The translations under genes and the position numbers were made by a program. This document shows, in pieces, positions 14,048 to 21,265 of a stretch of DNA of 21,265 nt. Within the stretch, counting starts at the first letter, position 1; each line of letters starts with the position of its first letter. The DNA is from Cellvibrionales bacterium UBA1854 (GTDB lineage: Bacteria > Pseudomonadota > Gammaproteobacteria > Pseudomonadales > Porticoccaceae): the NCBI GenBank assembly GCA_002338445.1, contig DDII01000071.1:1112-22376 (forward strand), in the 5' to 3' direction. The notes under the pieces are model-generated. The model made no database searches. It was not told the DNA's origin and saw only the letters and a program-made list of their open reading frames with translations.

Positions 14048-15313
14048 ATGTCCAAGAAATCAACAATGAGGCCGAAACCATCTACATTCCGCAGAATAGA
14101 TTCCTTTTCTAAGCGTGTTTTAGTTAGCCGCTTGGAGATGATGAACACCAGTCAATTGGCTTTAATCGATCAGGAGGGTTCGATGACTTTTGGCCCCAAT
14201 GATGCACACCCCGATCAGATTAAGGTTACTGTTGAGGTTCTAAACCATAATTTTTACTCGGACTTTGTGTTTGGGGGGAGCGTCGCAGCGGGAGAGGCTT
14301 ACATGGCGGGACTGTGGCGGTGCGATCGACTCACTGACCTCGTAAGAATTCTACTGCAAAATTTTGAAATCCTCGATTCAGTGGATAATGGATATGCTCG
14401 CCTAAAATCGCCGCTTTTTCGGTTTGTACATTGGCTAAACCGCAACTCACAATCTGGAAGCAGGAGAAATATTAGTGCTCACTATGATCTAGGGAACAAT
14501 TTTTTTAAGCTTTTTCTTGATGAGTCGATGATGTATTCCTGCGCTTATTATGATGATCAGAATTCTAATCTCGATGACGCCTCAGAGGCAAAGCTCAGGA
14601 GAATTTGTGAAAAATTGCGGTTGTCAGAACATGATCGAGTGGTTGAAATTGGGAGCGGATGGGGCGGATTTGCAATTTATGCAGCCCGTCGCTATGGGTG
14701 TCACGTTACCACAACCACCATTTCTGATGAACAGTTTGCTTATGCCGAAAGGAGGATCAGGGAAGAAGGATTAGAAGATTCAATAACTTTGCTAAAGGAA
14801 GATTACCGAGAACTCAAGGGTCAGTATGACAAGCTCGTTTCGATCGAAATGATCGAAGCTGTGGGCCCCCAGTTTTTAGATGTTTACTTGCATGCTTGTA
14901 GTGATTTGCTAAAGCCCCAAGGAATAATGCTTATTCAAGCAATTACGATGCGAGATCAGCGCTATGATCGTGCGGTAAAGTCTGTGGACTTTATACAACG
15001 TTATATTTTCCCTGGTGGATTTATTCCTTGTATTTCCGCCATCTGTCACGGAATAAAAAAGGTGACCGATTTGCGATTACTAAATTTAGAGGATATTGGG
15101 CCGCATTATGCGAAAACGCTCCAGGACTGGCGCGGACGTTTCATAAATAATCTTCCGGAAATTAGAGACCTCGGGTACTCAGAGGAGTTCATAAGAATGT
15201 GGGAGTTTTATCTAAGCTATTGTGAAGGGGGATTTCATGAGCGTGTCCTCGGCAATGTCCAACTAGTTTTCGTGAAGCCGCAAAACCGATTGAATTGGAG
15301 TCCCCCCGGATAG
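14048..15313 (+). CDS. cfa: Cyclopropane-fatty-acyl-phospholipid synthase family methyltransferase
   Basis: The enzyme uses SAM to add a methylene or methyl group across a double bond of an acyl chain in membrane phospholipid. Length is 421 residues (382 in E. coli Cfa). HYDLGN starts at 145, YSCAYY gives Cys165, the SAM loop VVEIGSGWGG is at 198-207, EMIEAVGP is at 267-274 with Glu270, and YIFPGGFIPC follows. Compared with E. coli Cfa, the bicarbonate ligands appear kept at Cys165 (C139), Glu270 (E239), Ile299 (I268) and Tyr354 (Y317), but His266 is Gln297 (IQAIT) and the EHVGP His is Ala271. Plant-type synthases and related bacterial ones share these replacements, so the product may be a methylated or furan-precursor chain and not a cyclopropane. 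It ends the operon. It is named for the family; the exact activity is uncertain. Confidence 0.9.
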   Translation: MSKKSTMRPKPSTFRRIDSFSKRVLVSRLEMMNTSQLALIDQEGSMTFGPNDAHPDQIKVTVEVLNHNFYSDFVFGGSVAAGEAYMAGLWRCDRLTDLVRILLQNFEILDSVDNGYARLKSPLFRFVHWLNRNSQSGSRRNISAHYDLGNNFFKLFLDESMMYSCAYYDDQNSNLDDASEAKLRRICEKLRLSEHDRVVEIGSGWGGFAIYAARRYGCHVTTTTISDEQFAYAERRIREEGLEDSITLLKEDYRELKGQYDKLVSIEMIEAVGPQFLDVYLHACSDLLKPQGIMLIQAITMRDQRYDRAVKSVDFIQRYIFPGGFIPCISAICHGIKKVTDLRLLNLEDIGPHYAKTLQDWRGRFINNLPEIRDLGYSEEFIRMWEFYLSYCEGGFHERVLGNVQLVFVKPQNRLNWSPPG

Positions 15314-16347
15314 CTAAGAACAACTCCTCACCAAGTGGCAACCAATGCGAGGTTCGATGATACTTGGATAGAGTGGCCAATTGGAATTTTTGTCCCGAAA
15401 TTTTTTGCTTCGTCTTAAACAACAAATTCGTATTTGGATGACCTCCAACATCATACCTTTTCCATGAAATTCCAAAAACAGAAACTAGACCAAAATGACA
15501 TTACTTAAATATTTGCGGCTAAATATGGTTAGAGCAATGGCAGATTACCCTGTGATCTAAGATGGTTATCGTGTAATGATGTGTTTATCGGGGGAAAGAT
15601 TCAAATGGTCTGTCAGCGATGCTTATTGGTCTGCAGCGCACTGCACTAATTGTATTTGAGCTGGCAGCAGTAAACTTTGGTCAAAGCGGCCAGGTTCTCC
15701 TAAGACTGTGTTACCTATGAATCTCTCAAGTATGAGTATTGGATTTTATATCAAAGAGAGATATCTACTGCCTCTTGATCGAGAAAGTTCTCGGAAGCCA
15801 CACTTACTCCAGTTTATACTCAAGAATGTTTCGAGGAAACTTGTGTAGTTTTCCACAAAAGATCGGTGCAATTAAGGTGGCCTTCGGCCATCATCACGAG
15901 GGTATTGTAGAGGCGCTTTTCTTAAATTTGGTTTTCCAAGATAAAATTAAAGCGATGCCCCAAAAGCTCCTGTCCGATTGCAGTAATCTCATTGAGAAAC
16001 CTTTGGCATACCGACGAGAGTCAGACCCTCAAGTTCGCACTTCATTTAAGCAATATCCAATTATTCCTGGTGATCTTTGCGACTCTCAAGACGGCATGCA
16101 GCGAGAAGTTATCAAGGATATTATGCTTTATTAGGAGAAGATGCACTCTACAGGGACTGAAAATATTCAGAGGACCCAAGAATATCTCACCCTAACAACG
16201 TTTAGATTCATAGCTTTTTAATTTTTATGAAATAAAATGTAGTGGTTGTGATGGAGGAGACGCAGACTTAGAGGATATAGATTTGATTCGTGCAATTAAT
16301 TTGAGAAGAAGATTCGGTTAGTTTATTTTTAAAAAAAGGATTAATAA
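15314..16347. other. Gene-poor stretch of about 1 kb between the lipid operon and putP
   Basis: Apart from the doubtful ORF at 15739-16134, I see no gene here. No tRNA or rRNA was found by eye. No clear hairpin plus T-run follows the Cfa stop, although T-runs occur at 15387-15391 and 15401-15406. The last 150 bases before putP are AT-rich and should contain its promoter. A 26-codon ATG frame (16141-16221) has GGAG only 3 bases upstream and ends in TAA; it may be chance. The stretch could be a decayed gene, a long regulatory region or a non-coding RNA locus; the sequence alone does not tell. Confidence 0.45.
15739..16134 (+). CDS. Doubtful hypothetical ORF or gene remnant
   Basis: This open frame of 131 residues starts at TTG, with GAGTA as the only weak purine stretch before it. 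I do not recognise a family. The central part, from about residue 36 to 100 (FPQKIGAIKVAFGHHHEGIV, then KIKAMPQKLL and IEKPLAYRRESDP), has a composition like a real soluble protein, while the first 30 residues look random. No signal peptide, membrane segment or catalytic motif is visible. It may be the remnant of a longer gene whose 5' part has decayed, a genuine orphan, or a chance frame. It lies alone in a gene-poor kilobase. Confidence 0.25.
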   Translation: MDFISKRDIYCLLIEKVLGSHTYSSLYSRMFRGNLCSFPQKIGAIKVAFGHHHEGIVEALFLNLVFQDKIKAMPQKLLSDCSNLIEKPLAYRRESDPQVRTSFKQYPIIPGDLCDSQDGMQREVIKDIMLY

Positions 16348-17829
16348 ATGCCACAATTCGTTTCATCAACATTATTAGCTTTTCTAATTTATCTTTGCAT
16401 AGTGTTGGCTATTGGCTTTTATGCATACCTTAAAACTCGTACTGCAGGAGATTTCCTGCTTGGGGGCAGGCAACTTGGACCATCAGTATCTGCTATTAGT
16501 GCTTCTGCCTCTGATATGAGCGGTTGGGTGTTACTGGGATTGCCAGGTTATGCTTACGTTGCGGGGTTAGAGGCATTTTGGATTTCTATCGGTCTGGTAA
16601 TGGGATTGGCAGCAAACTGGTTTCTGGTTGCAAAACCTCTGAGGATCATTAGTTTTCAACTGCAGGATACAGTAACAATTCCCACATATTTACAGCGGCG
16701 CTTTGCAGACCCTAAACCTTGGTTGAGGGTGATTTCATCAATGAGTATTTTACTTTTTTTCCTATTTTATGTGGCTGCTGGATTAATCGCGGGCGGCAAA
16801 CTTTTCACCGAAGTATTCGGTATTGACTATGAAATTGCTGTAGTCGCCAGTGTCGCAATCATTCTTGTCTACACACTTTTTGGGGGATTTTTAGCAGTAT
16901 CATGGACCGACATTTTTCAGGGGATATTGATATTAGTGGCTTTGTTGTTGGTACCGATGCTCATTTTTTATAAGGCGGGCAGCTATGAATCTTTTGTTGA
17001 TGGCATTTCCGATAAGAACATCTATCTACTGAATATTTTTATTTCTACAGATGGCGAGCAGTTGAGTTTTATAGCTATTGCAAGCGCAATGGCATGGGGT
17101 TTAGGCTATTTTGGACAGCCTCATATATTAGCGCGTTTTAAAGCGATTGAGTCTCCGAGGCATGTGCGCAGAGCTGCTTTTATAGGCGTTTTATGGGCCT
17201 TTTCGTGCTATTTTTTGGCTATTGCAGTTGGGTTAAGTGGTATTTTCATCATAGAACAACCGCTAGAAGATTCAGAAAAAGTGTTTATTACCCTAACGAA
17301 ATTCATGTTTGATCCTCTGGTTGCAGGAGCCCTCCTAGCCACAATTCTTGCTGCGATCATGAGCACAGTAGATTCACAGTTATTAGTGTGCTCCGCGTCT
17401 TTGGCGGAAGATCTTTACCCCCTTATTAGCGACCGGGAGTTAGTTGGCGATGACCGGTTGAAAATCGCTAGAATTGCGGTGGTCGTTCTAGCACTCATGG
17501 GGACTAGTATTGCCATGAATCCAGAAAGTAAGGTGCTAGATGTCGTTTCTTATGCTTGGGCTGGACTCGGAGCTTCATTAGGACCAGCTGTGCTTGTGAG
17601 TTTATATTGGAGTCGGATGACATCGACTGGTGCAATTTTTGGAGTGGTAGTAGGCGGACTAACAGTAATTATCTGGTCTCGATTGTCCGGTGGCATATTT
17701 GATTTTTATTCATTGTTGCCCGGATTCTTCTTATCATTACTAGCTATAGGTGTGGGGAGCGCACTAACTCATAGAAAATTGCCAACTGCGGTGGTTGATC
17801 GTTACTTGGAAATTCGCGAGGAGTTTTAA
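16348..17829 (+). CDS. putP: Sodium/proline symporter PutP
   Basis: PutP imports L-proline with Na+ across the inner membrane. The 493-residue protein has the about 13 hydrophobic segments of the SSS family. Sodium-site residues are in place: Asp56 and Ser58 in SASDMSGW (D55, S57 in E. coli), and Ser339-Thr340 in AAIMSTVDSQ (S340-T341 in E. coli). LLGGRQLGPSVSA, GGFLAVSWTDIFQG and YFGQPHILARF also match PutP, which separates it from pantothenate or sialic acid members of the family. The ATG has AGGA 8 bases upstream. No putA is visible, so import may serve osmoprotection as much as catabolism. It converges on argS with a 35-base gap. Confidence 0.93.
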   Translation: MPQFVSSTLLAFLIYLCIVLAIGFYAYLKTRTAGDFLLGGRQLGPSVSAISASASDMSGWVLLGLPGYAYVAGLEAFWISIGLVMGLAANWFLVAKPLRIISFQLQDTVTIPTYLQRRFADPKPWLRVISSMSILLFFLFYVAAGLIAGGKLFTEVFGIDYEIAVVASVAIILVYTLFGGFLAVSWTDIFQGILILVALLLVPMLIFYKAGSYESFVDGISDKNIYLLNIFISTDGEQLSFIAIASAMAWGLGYFGQPHILARFKAIESPRHVRRAAFIGVLWAFSCYFLAIAVGLSGIFIIEQPLEDSEKVFITLTKFMFDPLVAGALLATILAAIMSTVDSQLLVCSASLAEDLYPLISDRELVGDDRLKIARIAVVVLALMGTSIAMNPESKVLDVVSYAWAGLGASLGPAVLVSLYWSRMTSTGAIFGVVVGGLTVIIWSRLSGGIFDFYSLLPGFFLSLLAIGVGSALTHRKLPTAVVDRYLEIREEF

Positions 17830-17864
17830 GGTAATCTTTATGTCGATTCGTTTCCGATATGAAG

Positions 17865-19592
17865 CTACATTTTTTCTGTTACCTCGATGCCAAGTAAGTC
17901 GAGTCCGGTACAAATAGTCTCACCGGTTTTTGAACAAAGCGTAAGCCTACTCTGGCATGTTTCGACCGCTACGTTAGATTTTAAAATGGGGCACTTTTCA
18001 TAAAAAGACATAAATGCACCTGCTAGTTCATAAAGGTAGCTGCAAAGCAGATGCGGTAGCGAGTCTTGCGCGACCTGTTCTAAGACTTCATTGAACTGGA
18101 GGATTTTGAGGCACAAACTTTTCTCTTCATCATTATTGACGATCACTTCCTCACAGTAGTTAGTCATGTCAATTTTGGCATGTTTGAAAATGCTATAAAT
18201 TCTAGTGTAGGCGTATTGAAGATAAGGACCTGTATTACCGTTGAGGGACAACATTGCGTCCCAGTTGAATACATAGTCTGTTGATCGATGCTTGCTCAGA
18301 TCTGCATATTTTATTGCGCCGATCCCCACTTTTTTTGAGATTTTTAGGATTTCATTTTCATCAAGTTTGGGATTTTTTATGGCGATTAAATCTGCGGCGC
18401 GTTCAATTGCTTCGTCGATTAAATTTTCTAATTTAACAGTGCCACCGGTGCGCGTTTTAAATGGTTTACCATCCTCAGCCATCATTGTTCCAAAAGAATG
18501 ATGCTCCAAGCTTACTTCATCTGAAACAAGTTCGGAAAGTTTCCCGGCGCTAAACACTTGCTTCATATGAAGCGCTTGTCGTGCATCAATAAAGTATAAT
18601 ATTCGGTCAGCCTTCAGTACTTTTGCACGATGTTCAAGAGCTGCTAAATCAGTGGTTGCATAAAGATAGCCGCCATCTGACTTGCGGATTATCATTGCCG
18701 ACGCACGACCATCTTTGTCGGATAGGTTATCAAGGAATATGACTTTTGCTCCCTGATCATCCACTGCTATCCCCGATCGACTTAGTCTTGAAACTAGTTC
18801 TTGAAGTTGATGATTATAAGAACTCTCTGCCTTGATATCCTCTTTTTTCAAGCTAACATTTAGTCGTTGATAAATATTCAGGTTATGTTGGACAGATACG
18901 TCGATAAAATGTTTCCATAAGTGAAGGCAATGCTGGTCTCCTGCTTGCAGACGAACAACATATTTTCGCGCTTGATCAGCGAAAGCGCTGTCAGAATCAA
19001 ACCTAGTTTTGGCCCGTTGATAAAATTTTTCAAGATCGTCTAATAAAAACTCGACGGTTTCGCCGCTGATCGTGTGGTACTCCAATTCTGCGATCAACAT
19101 ACCGAATTGAGTACCCCAATCTCCCATGTGATTTTGCCGGATAACTTTGTTTCCGAGGTGCTCATGTATCCTTGCTATGCAGTCACCAATGATAGTGGAG
19201 CGCAGGTGTCCGACGTGCATCTCTTTTGCTAGGTTTGGCCCCGAGTAATCAATCACAACTGTTTTAGGCGCTCCCTTTGATGGCTTTTTTACATCGTTCT
19301 TTAAAAGTTGTCTAGCTATAAAGACCTTGTTTAGATGAAAGTTTATAAAGCCAGGTCCAGCGACTTCGGCTAGGTCCACCAAATCTGAAAGGTCGGTAGC
19401 GGCCAATATTTTTTTTGCTAGTTGTCTTGGATTTTCACCAGCTAATTTTGCAGCCCTCATTACTCCGTTTGCTTGATAGTCCCCAAATTCTGATCTGACA
19501 CTTGGCCTTATTAATGGAGAGGTTTCGGGCGGAAGACCGAGTTCTATCATCGTGGTTGAAAGCCGCTGTTCGAAAATATTTTTGATTGACAT
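17865..19592 (-). CDS. argS: Arginine-tRNA ligase
   Basis: ArgRS charges tRNA-Arg with arginine in the cytoplasm. The 575 residues are typical (577 in E. coli). The class I signature is HVGH at 126-129 within SGPNLAKEMHVGHLRST, the usual ArgRS form of HIGH. A degenerate KMSK loop is seen in the MMAEDGKPFKTRTGG segment. The N-terminal Add1 domain carries GDYQANGVM (37-45). The C-terminal DALR anticodon domain ends in LGIEVTEKM, the common ArgRS ending. The ATG at 19592 lacks a good ribosome binding site. The gene is divergent from oadG; 231 bases separate the two starts. Confidence 0.97.
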   Translation of the reverse strand: MSIKNIFEQRLSTTMIELGLPPETSPLIRPSVRSEFGDYQANGVMRAAKLAGENPRQLAKKILAATDLSDLVDLAEVAGPGFINFHLNKVFIARQLLKNDVKKPSKGAPKTVVIDYSGPNLAKEMHVGHLRSTIIGDCIARIHEHLGNKVIRQNHMGDWGTQFGMLIAELEYHTISGETVEFLLDDLEKFYQRAKTRFDSDSAFADQARKYVVRLQAGDQHCLHLWKHFIDVSVQHNLNIYQRLNVSLKKEDIKAESSYNHQLQELVSRLSRSGIAVDDQGAKVIFLDNLSDKDGRASAMIIRKSDGGYLYATTDLAALEHRAKVLKADRILYFIDARQALHMKQVFSAGKLSELVSDEVSLEHHSFGTMMAEDGKPFKTRTGGTVKLENLIDEAIERAADLIAIKNPKLDENEILKISKKVGIGAIKYADLSKHRSTDYVFNWDAMLSLNGNTGPYLQYAYTRIYSIFKHAKIDMTNYCEEVIVNNDEEKSLCLKILQFNEVLEQVAQDSLPHLLCSYLYELAGAFMSFYEKCPILKSNVAVETCQSRLTLCSKTGETICTGLDLLGIEVTEKM

Positions 19593-19703
19593 AAAAAAGT
19601 CGTTTTGAGAATTACCAACAAATTGTAAATTCAGAGGCGATTAAAGCAAAGGAAAAACCTTCGAGTGATAAATAATTTAATTACGCCGGACGGATGATTG
19701 CCA

Positions 19704-19733
19704 TGATAACGTTTTATTTTGTTATTATTATCA
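19704..19733. repeat. AT-rich inverted repeat between argS and oadG
   Basis: TGATAA (19704-19709) and TTATCA (19728-19733) form a perfect 6-base dyad around an AT-rich spacer, followed by CTTTTTGG on the plus strand. It lies about 110 bases before argS and 90 bases before oadG. It may be an operator or part of a promoter region; the stem is too AT-rich to be a convincing terminator. Confidence 0.35.
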
Positions 19734-19774
19734 CTTTTTGGTGTTAGCACTTAAAGTTTTTGTCCTCGTTTGAT

Positions 19775-19796
19775 ATGCTTTTATTCAGTAAAGCAT
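19775..19796 (+). promoter_or_regulatory. Leader hairpin upstream of oadG
   Basis: ATGCTTT (19775-19781) and AAAGCAT (19790-19796) form a perfect 7-base stem around TATTCAGT. It ends 27 bases before the oadG ATG, so it would lie in the 5' leader if transcription starts upstream. No T-run follows, so it is not a terminator. It could be a protein-binding site or a translation-modulating hairpin, or chance in AT-rich DNA. Confidence 0.35.
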
Positions 19797-19823
19797 CGAT
19801 GCATCTGTTTGACAGGAAGGTTT

Positions 19824-20054
19824 ATGCAATCAACTCTAATCGAGCAAGGCTTCGACCTAATGCTGTTCGGCATGGGTACGGTGTTTGTTTTTTTGTTTTT
19901 GCTAGTTGGAATGACCGTTTGCATGTCAAAAATGGTTAATCATTGGTATCCAGAAGAGGAGGCTGTTGTTGAAATAGTCGCGGAGCAACCTCCCTTGGAT
20001 TCTCATATCACTTCGGTGATTCAGGTCGCGATTGATCGTTATCGTGCGAGGTGA
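19824..20054 (+). CDS. oadG: Oxaloacetate decarboxylase gamma subunit OadG
   Basis: OadG is the small membrane subunit that anchors and assembles the sodium-pumping oxaloacetate decarboxylase. I chose the ATG at 19824, which has AGGAAGG just upstream and gives 76 residues; an earlier in-frame TTG at 19770 would add a Cys-rich segment unlike the family. One membrane helix is clear at about 10-31 (LMLFGMGTVFVFLFLLVGMTV), preceded by a short N-terminal segment as in the family (LIEQGFDLMLFGMGTVF). A Glu-rich linker (EEEAVVEIVAE) follows, then a short soluble C-terminus ending AIDRYRAR. The next gene, oadA, starts 53 bases downstream. Confidence 0.93.
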   Translation: MQSTLIEQGFDLMLFGMGTVFVFLFLLVGMTVCMSKMVNHWYPEEEAVVEIVAEQPPLDSHITSVIQVAIDRYRAR

Positions 20055-20107
20055 ATCAGTCTCTAGTTTTGGCCTCAAACTAATCCAATATGATGAAGGA
20101 AAGTAAT

Positions 20108-21265
20108 ATGTCTGGGAATTTAAAGCCCTTGGGGATTACTGAAGTAGTACTGAGGGATGCTCATCAGTCGTTGTTTGCGACTCGAATGCGCATTGACGAT
20201 ATGTTGCCCATTGCTGAGAAATTAGATCAGATAGGGTACTGGTCCGTTGAATCGTGGGGTGGGGCCACATTCGATGCATGTATTCGCTATTTGGGAGAAG
20301 ACCCTTGGGATCGAATTAGGGAAATAAAAAGGGCAATGCCCAAAACGCCGCAGCAAATGCTATTTCGTGGGCAGAATATTTTGGGGTATCGCCATTATGC
20401 TGACGACGTCGTCGAAAGGTTCGTAGAGCGGGCAGCCACAAATGGGATTGATGTATTTCGCGTTTTTGATGCGATGAATGATATGCGTAACCTCAGAACC
20501 GCCCTGAGCGCGGTAAAAAAAGTGGGTAAGCATGCACAAGGGACTATTTCTTATACTGTTAGCCCGGTACATACTCTAAATCTATGGGTTGATCTTGCCA
20601 AATCTCTTGAGGATATGGGTGCGGATTCAATATGCATAAAAGATATGGCGGGATTATTAACCCCTTATGTGGGACATGAACTAGTGACGAGGATAAGGAG
20701 TTCCGTGGCTATTCCTCTGCAATTGCATGCACATGCAACTACCGGGCTTTCCACAAGCACAATTATGAAATGTGTGGAGGCGGGTATCGACAATGTTGAT
20801 ACTGCAATTTCTTCGATGTCTATGACCTATGGGCACTCACCAACTGAGTCTGTCGTGTCTATTTTTAGTGGTCAGGATCGTGACACAGGTTTAGATATTG
20901 ATCAGTTGGAAAACATAGCGGCGTATTTTAGAGATGTGCGAAAAAAATATGTACAGTTTGAAGGCTCATTGAGGGGAGTTGACTCACGAATACTTGTTGC
21001 ACAGGTGCCCGGTGGCATGTTGACCAACATGGAAAGCCAACTGAAGGAGCAAGGTGCAGCTGACCGATTAGATGAGGTTCTCGCCGAAATTCCCTCAGTT
21101 AGAAAGGACCTGGGATTTATCCCGCTCGTTACACCCACCTCGCAGATCGTTGGAACTCAGGCGGTTTTGAATGTGCTTACAGGTGAACGCTATAAATCTA
21201 TAAGTAAAGAAACGAGTGGTGTTTTGAGGGGTGAATACGGCGCCACTCCCGCACAAGTCGATAAA
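20108..21265 (+). CDS. oadA: Oxaloacetate decarboxylase alpha subunit OadA (5' part, runs off the window)
   Basis: OadA holds the carboxyltransferase that moves CO2 from oxaloacetate to biotin. The subunit then feeds OadB, which pumps Na+. The first 386 codons are present and open to the right edge. The start is the ATG at 20108 with AAGGA 7 bases upstream; an upstream in-frame ATG pair at 20090 lacks such a site. The HMGL-like barrel shows TEVVLRDAHQSLFATR at the N-terminus (12-27), the essential Lys178 in CIKDMAGLL, and the metal-binding His207/His209 in LHAHATTG. Other blocks (GGATFDACIRYLGEDPWDR, FDAMND) also match. OadG next door favours OadA over a pyruvate carboxylase B subunit. The biotin domain would lie outside the window. 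Confidence 0.95.
   Translation, partial: MSGNLKPLGITEVVLRDAHQSLFATRMRIDDMLPIAEKLDQIGYWSVESWGGATFDACIRYLGEDPWDRIREIKRAMPKTPQQMLFRGQNILGYRHYADDVVERFVERAATNGIDVFRVFDAMNDMRNLRTALSAVKKVGKHAQGTISYTVSPVHTLNLWVDLAKSLEDMGADSICIKDMAGLLTPYVGHELVTRIRSSVAIPLQLHAHATTGLSTSTIMKCVEAGIDNVDTAISSMSMTYGHSPTESVVSIFSGQDRDTGLDIDQLENIAAYFRDVRKKYVQFEGSLRGVDSRILVAQVPGGMLTNMESQLKEQGAADRLDEVLAEIPSVRKDLGFIPLVTPTSQIVGTQAVLNVLTGERYKSISKETSGVLRGEYGATPAQVDK

Noticed and set aside
15340..15370. Possible tRNA T-arm (GGTTCGATGA)
   Set aside because: No matching acceptor, D-arm or anticodon arm can be built around it.
1..21265. CRISPR array, insertion sequence, prophage or integron
   Set aside because: No regularly spaced repeats, transposase, integrase or terminal inverted repeat pair was found by eye on either strand.

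Overview
The window reads as bacterial chromosome of moderate to low GC, most likely from a marine or aquatic gammaproteobacterium. Both enzymes of the cmo5U tRNA-wobble pathway (CmoA, CmoB), SlyX, a PutP-type sodium/proline symporter and an OadG-OadA pair fit that group. I cannot name the genus. Genes are densely packed on both strands. I see no insertion sequence, integrase, CRISPR array, rRNA or tRNA.

Left part (1-6917). A 423-base end piece holds no gene I can support. cmoB (minus) is followed by a plus-strand pair, slyX and a class-3-type aldehyde dehydrogenase gene, then by cmoA and a large M16C (PreP-like) metallopeptidase gene, both minus and probably cotranscribed in the order peptidase-cmoA. 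So the cmoA and cmoB genes, neighbours in E. coli, are split by an oppositely oriented pair. Between the peptidase gene and the next gene lies a short divergent promoter region packed with inverted repeats.

Central part (7105-15313), all plus strand. An acyl-CoA dehydrogenase of the long (~600 residue) DmdC-like class and an Smr-domain protein lead into a tight six-gene block: a Cfa-like SAM methyltransferase, an exported DUF6134-type protein, a Blc-type lipocalin lipoprotein, an FAD-dependent amine-oxidase-like flavoprotein, a DUF1365 protein and a second Cfa-type methyltransferase. Gene overlaps (ATGA, 8 bases) and gaps of 9-24 bases point to one operon. The likely theme is chemical modification of unsaturated acyl chains in membrane phospholipids, with the two envelope proteins handling or protecting the lipid. 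This is the most interesting part of the window. The Cfa protein carries plant-type rather than E. coli-type active-site residues, and the flavoprotein plus Cfa pair is the unfused counterpart of plant cyclopropane synthases, which carry both domains on one chain. The product could be a cyclopropane, a methylated or a furan fatty acid; the sequence alone does not decide.

Right part (15314-21265). A roughly 1 kb stretch with only one doubtful ORF precedes putP (plus), which converges on argS (minus). argS is divergent from oadG-oadA (plus), the start of a sodium-pumping oxaloacetate decarboxylase operon; oadA runs off the right edge and oadB would be expected beyond it. Several genes use TTG or GTG starts, and the DUF6134 gene probably starts at CTG.
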